Positions 6,278 through 10,263 of a DNA stretch of 10,263 bases are shown here, piece by piece. The notes under the pieces are model-generated. The model was not told the origin of the DNA, ran no database searches, and saw only the letters and a list, made by a program, of their open reading frames with translations. A program made the translations under genes and the position numbers. Source of the stretch: Ruminococcus flavefaciens (GTDB lineage: Bacteria; Bacillota; Clostridia; Oscillospirales; Ruminococcaceae); the NCBI GenBank assembly GCA_902792495.1, contig CADBAC010000019.1, forward strand, positions 1 to 10,263. Direction: 5' to 3'. Position 1 is the stretch's first letter. Each line of letters starts with the position of its first letter.

Positions 6278-6454
6278 GCCCATTCATAAAAAATTAATAT
6301 TTAGAACAATATTTCTGTTGGTTTGCACAAATACAAAGTCACAAAATCGTCATATTTCACATAGGCTTCTTGAGCATTGTTTTGATCGTATTTTCGTCGA
6401 AATAGCCGTTGATATGGTGGGATGCATAAAAATAGCCAAGTTTTATTGTTAGTA
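6264..6454. other. AT-rich non-coding stretch, no gene recognised
   Basis: Upstream part of the nifJ intergenic region. I see no ribosome site with an open frame of useful length on either strand. Small items are an interrupted palindrome TTTCG-T-CGAAA (6392-6402) and the 8-mer AAATAGCC twice, 30 bases apart (6400-6407 and 6430-6437). A 33-codon open stretch on the - strand (6458-6357) lacks a normal start codon and is within chance expectation. Confidence 0.5.
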
Positions 6455-6470
6455 TTTGCTAATTAGCAAA
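6455..6470. promoter_or_regulatory. Perfect 16-base palindrome, candidate operator for nifJ
   Basis: TTTGCTAATTAGCAAA is exactly self-complementary and ends seven bases before the nifJ -35. This is a usual place for an activator or regulator dimer. It is not flanked by a T-tract on either strand, so it is not a terminator. It does not match the Rex, Fnr or CcpA site patterns I know. The regulator is unknown. Confidence 0.45.
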
Positions 6471-6477
6471 AAAGGTG

Positions 6478-6506
6478 TTTACAAAATAAAGTGTTTGTGC
6501 TATAAT
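6478..6506 (+). promoter_or_regulatory. nifJ: Extended -10 sigma-A promoter of nifJ
   Basis: TTTACA (6478-6483), 17 bases, TATAAT (6501-6506), with the extended -10 dinucleotide TG at 6498-6499 (TGCTATAAT). Predicted start is near 6513, giving a leader of about 83 bases. This is a very strong promoter by sequence, as expected for an abundant central-metabolism enzyme. Confidence 0.85.
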
Positions 6507-6516
6507 ATTTAAAGTA

Positions 6517-6559
6517 GTTATACAAGGTTAACGATGTTATGCGTTTTCCTTGATATAAC
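6517..6559 (+). promoter_or_regulatory. Hairpin at the 5' end of the nifJ leader
   Basis: GTTATACAAGG (6517-6527) pairs with CCTTGATATAAC (6548-6559) over 11 bp with one bulged A (6553). Inside, AACG (6530-6533) pairs with CGTT (6542-6545) across a TT/TT internal loop, leaving an eight-base loop (6534-6541). It begins about four bases from the predicted start and is not followed by a T-tract, so it is not an attenuator by itself. A stabilising 5' hairpin or a protein-binding site are the simplest roles. Confidence 0.55.
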
Positions 6560-6595
6560 GTCAATAACTCAATTCTTACTCAGGAGGTCAATCCT

Positions 6596-9500
6596 ATGGC
6601 TATCAAAAGAAAAATGAAAACAATGGACGGTAATAATGCCGCTGCATATGTTTCTTATGCCTTCACGGAAGTTGCCGGTATTTATCCGATCACACCTTCC
6701 AGCCCGATGGCAGACTATGTCGATCAGTGGTCTGCGCAGGGCGTAAAGAACATTTTCGGCACTACCGTTAAGGTTGAAGAGATGCAGTCTGAAGCCGGTG
6801 CAGCAGGTACTGTTCACGGTTCTCTGAATGCCGGTGCTCTTACTACAACATATACTGCTTCTCAGGGCCTTCTCCTTATGATCCCGAATATGTACAAGAT
6901 CGCAGGCGAGCTGCTTCCTTGCGTGTTCCATGTTTCTGCACGCTGCGTTGCTTCTCACGCACTTAACATTTTCGGTGACCACTCTGACGTTTACGCTTGT
7001 CGTCAGACCGGTTTTGCAATGCTCGCTGAGACAAACCCACAGGAAGTTATGGATCTTGCTGCTGTTGCTCATCTCGCTACTATCAAGAGCAGAGTTCCTT
7101 TCATCAACTTCTTCGACGGTTTCCGTACATCTCATGAGATCCAGAAGATCGAGACATGGGATTACGAGGATCTGAAGGAAATGTGCGATATGGATGCTGT
7201 AAAGGCATTCCGTGACCGTGCTCTTAATCCTGAGAATCCTACAATGCGTGGTTCTCACGAAAACGGTGATATCTTCTTCCAGCACCGTGAGGCTTGCAAC
7301 TCTTACTACAATGCTGTTCCCGGAATCGTTGAGGAGTACATGAACAAGGTAAACGAAAAGCTCGGTACTGATTACAAGCTCTTCAATTACTACGGTGCTC
7401 CTGATGCAGATCGTGTTATCGTTGCAATGGGTTCTATCTGCGACGTTGCTGAGGAAGTTATCGACTACCTGAACAAGAAGGGTGAGAAGGTCGGTATCGT
7501 TAAGGTTCGTCTGTTCCGTCCGTTCTCAGCTGAAAAGCTCGTTGAGGCAATTCCTGCAACAGCTAAGACAATTGCTGTACTCGACAGAACAAAGGAGCCA
7601 GGTTCTCTTGGTGAGCCTCTCTACCTCGATGTAGTAGCAGCTCTTAATGCTACAGGCAGAAACGGTATCAAGGTTATCGGCGGCCGTTACGGTCTCGGTT
7701 CAAAGGATACTCCTCCTGCATCTGTATTTGCTGTATATGCTGAACTTGCTAAGGCTGATCCTAAGCCACAGTTCACACTCGGTATCGTTGATGATGTTAC
7801 AAATCTCTCACTCGCTGAGGAAGATGCTCCTAACACAGCAGCAGAAGGTACTATCGAGTGCAAGTTCTGGGGTCTCGGCGGCGACGGTACTGTTGGCGCA
7901 AACAAGGACTCTATCAAGATCATCGGTGACCACACTGACAAGTACGTTCAGGCTTACTTCCAGTATGACTCAAAGAAGACCGGCGGTATCACAATTTCAC
8001 ACCTCCGTTTCGGCGATAAGCCAATCAAGAGCCCTTACTACATAAACAAGGCTGACTTTGTTGCCTGTCATAACCCATCCTACATCCTCAAGGGCTACAA
8101 GATGGTAAACGATGTAAAGCCCGGCGGTGTATTCCTCATCAACTGCCAGTGGAAGCCTGAGGAGCTCGATCAGCACCTCACAGCTGATACAAAGCAGTAT
8201 ATCGCTAAGAACAACATCCAGCTCTATCTGGTTAACGCAATAGACCTTGCACAGGAGATCGGTCTTGGCAAGCGTACAAATACAATTCTCCAGTCTGCAT
8301 TCTTCTCACTTTCAAAGGTTCTTCCTGAGGCTGAGGCTATCGGCTACATGAAGGAGAAGGCTCAGAAGTTCATGAAGAAGGGTATCGAGATCGTTCAGAT
8401 GAACGAGAAGGCTATCGACGCAGGCGCAAATGCTTACGTTAAGGTAGATGTTCCTGCTGAGTGGGCAAACGCTGTTGATAATTCCGCACCTGCAAAGCTC
8501 GAGGGTCCGGAGAAGCTCGTAAAGATGGTTGAAGGCATCATGAACCCTGTTGGCAAGATGCTCGGTGATACACTTCCTGTTTCTGCATTCTCAGATCACG
8601 TTGACGGTACATTCGAGCAGGGTGCTTCTGCATATGAAAAGCGTGGAGTTGCTGTTATGGTTCCTGAGTGGAATCAGGATACTTGTGCAAAGTGTAACAA
8701 GTGTTCATTTGTCTGCCCACACGCAACAATCCGTCCTTTCGCTCTGACAGAAGCTGAAGTTGCTGCTGCTCCTGAGAACATCAAGATCGCTCCTAAGCCG
8801 ATCGTAAAGACAGAGTACAAGTACACACTTGCTGTTTCTGCTATGGATTGTATGGGATGCGGCGTATGTATCGGTGTCTGCCCGACTAAGTCTCTCAAGA
8901 TGGTTCCAAGAGAGTCACAGGAGCCACAGCAGGCAGTATTCGATTACTGTGTTGCTAAGGTTACAGAGAAGACAGATGTAGCTACTGACGCTAATGTTAT
9001 CTCAAGCCAGTACAAGAAGCCACTCCTTGAATTCTCAGGTTCATGTGCAGGCTGTGCTGAGACTTCATATGCAAGACTTATCACTCAGCTCTTCGGTTCA
9101 AGAATGTACATCTCAAACGCAACAGGATGTTCTTCAATCTGGGGCGGTCCTGCTGCTACATCACCATATACTGTTGATGCAAACGGTCACGGTCCTGCAT
9201 GGGCTAACTCACTGTTCGAGGACAACGCTGAGCACGGTCTCGGTATGTATCTCGGTCAGAAGGCTATCCGTGAGAGACTCATTGAGGAAGTTAAGGAAGT
9301 TGCTGCAAACGACAAGACATCCGCAGAGGTTAAGGCTGCTGCTGATGAATACCTCGCAACAGTTAACGACGGTGCAAAGAATACAGCTGCAACAGCTGCT
9401 CTCGTTGCTGCGCTCGAGAAGTGCGACTGCCAGTGCGACAAGAAGACAGATATCCTTGAAAACAAGAACTACCTCTCCAAGAAGTCCGTATGGATCTTCG

Positions 9501-10129
9501 GCGGTGACGGTTGGGCTTATGATATCGGTTTCGGCGGTCTTGACCACGTTCTCGCTACAGGCGAAGATGTAAACATCATGGTATTCGATACCGAGGTTTA
9601 CTCTAACACAGGCGGACAGGCTTCCAAGTCTTCCAACATCGGTCAGGTAGCACAGTTCGCTGCAGCAGGTAAGGCAATTGCTAAGAAGCGTCTTGCTGAT
9701 ATCGCTATGAGCTACGGTTACATCTATGTTGCACAGATCGCTATGGGTGCTGATATGAACCAGACACTCAAGGCAATCAAGGAAGCTGAGGCTTATCCGG
9801 GACCATCACTCATCATCGGTTATGCACCTTGTGAGATGCACTCTATCAAGGGCGGTATGACTAACTGTCAGTCTGAGATGGAGAAGGCTGTTAAGTGCGG
9901 CTACTGGAACAACTTCCGTTATGATCCTCGTCTTGCTGCTGAGGGCAAGAACCCATTCCAGCTCGATTCCAAGGCTCCAACAGAGTCATATCAGGAATTC
10001 ATCATGAATGAGGCTCGTTACAGCGCACTCACACGTTCATTCCCTGATCGTGCTAAGGAGCTGTTCGAGAAGGCTGAGAAGACAGCAGCTAATCGTTACG
10101 AGTACCTCACAAAGCTCGCTGAGAAGTAA
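6596..10129 (+). CDS. nifJ: Pyruvate:ferredoxin (flavodoxin) oxidoreductase, single-chain (NifJ/PFOR)
   Basis: Converts pyruvate and CoA to acetyl-CoA and CO2 while reducing ferredoxin, the main acetyl-CoA and low-potential electron source in anaerobes. The 1177-residue product is full length. The N-terminal pyruvate-binding domain has IYPITPSSPMADY (29-41) and HVSARCVASHALNIFGDHSD (112-131). Two ferredoxin-type clusters are bound by Cys697/700/703/707 and Cys752/755/758/762. The cluster near thiamine is bound by Cys817, Cys820, Cys845 and Cys1079. The thiamine diphosphate domain shows GDGWAYDIG (970-978) and SNTGGQASKS (1003-1012). It lacks the extra C-terminal domain of the oxygen-stable Desulfovibrio africanus enzyme. 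A perfect AGGAGGT (6582-6588) sits seven bases before ATG. GGT- and CCT/CCA-rich codons, unlike the GGC/CCC-rich fatty acid genes, fit high expression. CDCQC (943-947) adds cysteines I cannot assign. Confidence 0.97.
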   Translation: MAIKRKMKTMDGNNAAAYVSYAFTEVAGIYPITPSSPMADYVDQWSAQGVKNIFGTTVKVEEMQSEAGAAGTVHGSLNAGALTTTYTASQGLLLMIPNMYKIAGELLPCVFHVSARCVASHALNIFGDHSDVYACRQTGFAMLAETNPQEVMDLAAVAHLATIKSRVPFINFFDGFRTSHEIQKIETWDYEDLKEMCDMDAVKAFRDRALNPENPTMRGSHENGDIFFQHREACNSYYNAVPGIVEEYMNKVNEKLGTDYKLFNYYGAPDADRVIVAMGSICDVAEEVIDYLNKKGEKVGIVKVRLFRPFSAEKLVEAIPATAKTIAVLDRTKEPGSLGEPLYLDVVAALNATGRNGIKVIGGRYGLGSKDTPPASVFAVYAELAKADPKPQFTLGIVDDVTNLSLAEEDAPNTAAEGTIECKFWGLGGDGTVGANKDSIKIIGDHTDKYVQAYFQYDSKKTGGITISHLRFGDKPIKSPYYINKADFVACHNPSYILKGYKMVNDVKPGGVFLINCQWKPEELDQHLTADTKQYIAKNNIQLYLVNAIDLAQEIGLGKRTNTILQSAFFSLSKVLPEAEAIGYMKEKAQKFMKKGIEIVQMNEKAIDAGANAYVKVDVPAEWANAVDNSAPAKLEGPEKLVKMVEGIMNPVGKMLGDTLPVSAFSDHVDGTFEQGASAYEKRGVAVMVPEWNQDTCAKCNKCSFVCPHATIRPFALTEAEVAAAPENIKIAPKPIVKTEYKYTLAVSAMDCMGCGVCIGVCPTKSLKMVPRESQEPQQAVFDYCVAKVTEKTDVATDANVISSQYKKPLLEFSGSCAGCAETSYARLITQLFGSRMYISNATGCSSIWGGPAATSPYTVDANGHGPAWANSLFEDNAEHGLGMYLGQKAIRERLIEEVKEVAANDKTSAEVKAAADEYLATVNDGAKNTAATAALVAALEKCDCQCDKKTDILENKNYLSKKSVWIFGGDGWAYDIGFGGLDHVLATGEDVNIMVFDTEVYSNTGGQASKSSNIGQVAQFAAAGKAIAKKRLADIAMSYGYIYVAQIAMGADMNQTLKAIKEAEAYPGPSLIIGYAPCEMHSIKGGMTNCQSEMEKAVKCGYWNNFRYDPRLAAEGKNPFQLDSKAPTESYQEFIMNEARYSALTRSFPDRAKELFEKAEKTAANRYEYLTKLAEK

Positions 10130-10144
10130 GCAGCGTGACGCTGC
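10130..10144 (+). other. Small GC hairpin just after nifJ, no T-tract
   Basis: GCAGCG, loop TGA, CGCTGC: a perfect 6-bp stem starting on the base after the nifJ stop. The following bases are CCCCGTCC, so it is not a standard intrinsic terminator. It could protect the mRNA 3' end or be part of a longer structure or repeat. Confidence 0.4.
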
Positions 10145-10200
10145 CCCCGTCCACGTTGACGCTCGTAAACTCGCTAACTCTCTGCAAAACGGATAGTCTG

Positions 10201-10219
10201 CTTTCGCTTACGGAAGTTT
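10201..10219 (+). terminator. Weak possible terminator downstream of nifJ
   Basis: CTTTCG, loop CTTA, CGGAAG (one T-G pair) followed by only three Ts. It is the best terminator-like structure in the last 134 bases but is weak. The real nifJ terminator may lie past the window edge. Confidence 0.2.
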
Positions 10220-10263
10220 AACGTGTAATATGAACATACGAATATAAAATTACTCCCCGATAC

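Noticed and set aside
6214..6297. Short + strand frame (27 codons, GTG start, hydrophobic middle) after AAAGGAG at 6196-6201, opposite the candidate small RNA; considered as a type I toxin with antisense RNA.
   Set aside because: Spacing from GGAG to GTG is about 12 bases, the only good + promoter lies inside the frame rather than before it, and a stretch this short in AT-rich DNA is expected by chance.
6357..6458. Open stretch of 33 codons on the - strand with protein-like composition, considered as a gene remnant.
   Set aside because: It has no proper start codon or ribosome site and its length is within chance expectation; two other - strand frames there are equally open in part. A protein search could reopen it.
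10008..10196. A + strand frame overlapping the nifJ end and running into the downstream region.
   Set aside because: It is in another frame of nifJ for most of its length, has a shadow-like composition and no ribosome site.
1..10263. Mobile elements, CRISPR arrays, tRNA or rRNA genes.
   Set aside because: No transposase or integrase, regularly spaced repeats, tRNA cloverleaf or rRNA sequence was recognised on either strand.

Overview
The window looks like chromosomal DNA of an anaerobic, low-to-mid-GC Clostridia, most likely a Ruminococcus-like member of the Oscillospiraceae. The pointers are the Firmicutes-type order fabF-accB-fabZ-accC-accD-accA, strong AGGAGG ribosome binding sites, a spore-type membrane gene (spoVAC) and a single-chain pyruvate:ferredoxin oxidoreductase. 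The genus is inferred from protein style and gene order. There is no rRNA or other marker in the window to prove it.

Positions 17-5587 hold the distal part of a type II fatty acid synthesis operon, all on the + strand. It encodes FabF (chain elongation), the four subunits of acetyl-CoA carboxylase (AccB carrier, AccC biotin carboxylase, AccD and AccA carboxyltransferase), FabZ (dehydration) and acyl carrier protein. Gaps between genes are 3-38 bases, and a perfect 11-bp GAAA-loop terminator closes the operon at 5596-5627. The last ~130 bases of accA are abruptly AT-rich and contain a near-consensus promoter that could boost acpP on its own.

Positions 5628-6120 hold a lone spoVAC gene. It has a possible sigma-G-like promoter but no spoVAD or spoVAE after it.

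Positions 6121-6595 form a 475-base AT-rich non-coding stretch and are the most interesting part of the window. It has (a) two opposed, fully overlapping sigma-A-type promoters sharing a 15-base palindrome; (b) on the - strand, a candidate ~115-nt small RNA running from that promoter to a terminator with a T7 tract, with a 5' hairpin and a CU-rich, anti-Shine-Dalgarno-like middle; (c) a perfect 16-base palindrome just upstream of the nifJ promoter; (d) an extended -10 promoter for nifJ; and (e) a long hairpin at the start of the nifJ leader.

Positions 6596-10129 encode NifJ, which makes acetyl-CoA and reduced ferredoxin from pyruvate. Its product is the substrate of the acetyl-CoA carboxylase encoded to the left, so the two large blocks are metabolically connected although clearly separate transcription units. 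The last 134 bases are non-coding, with two small hairpins but no convincing terminator.
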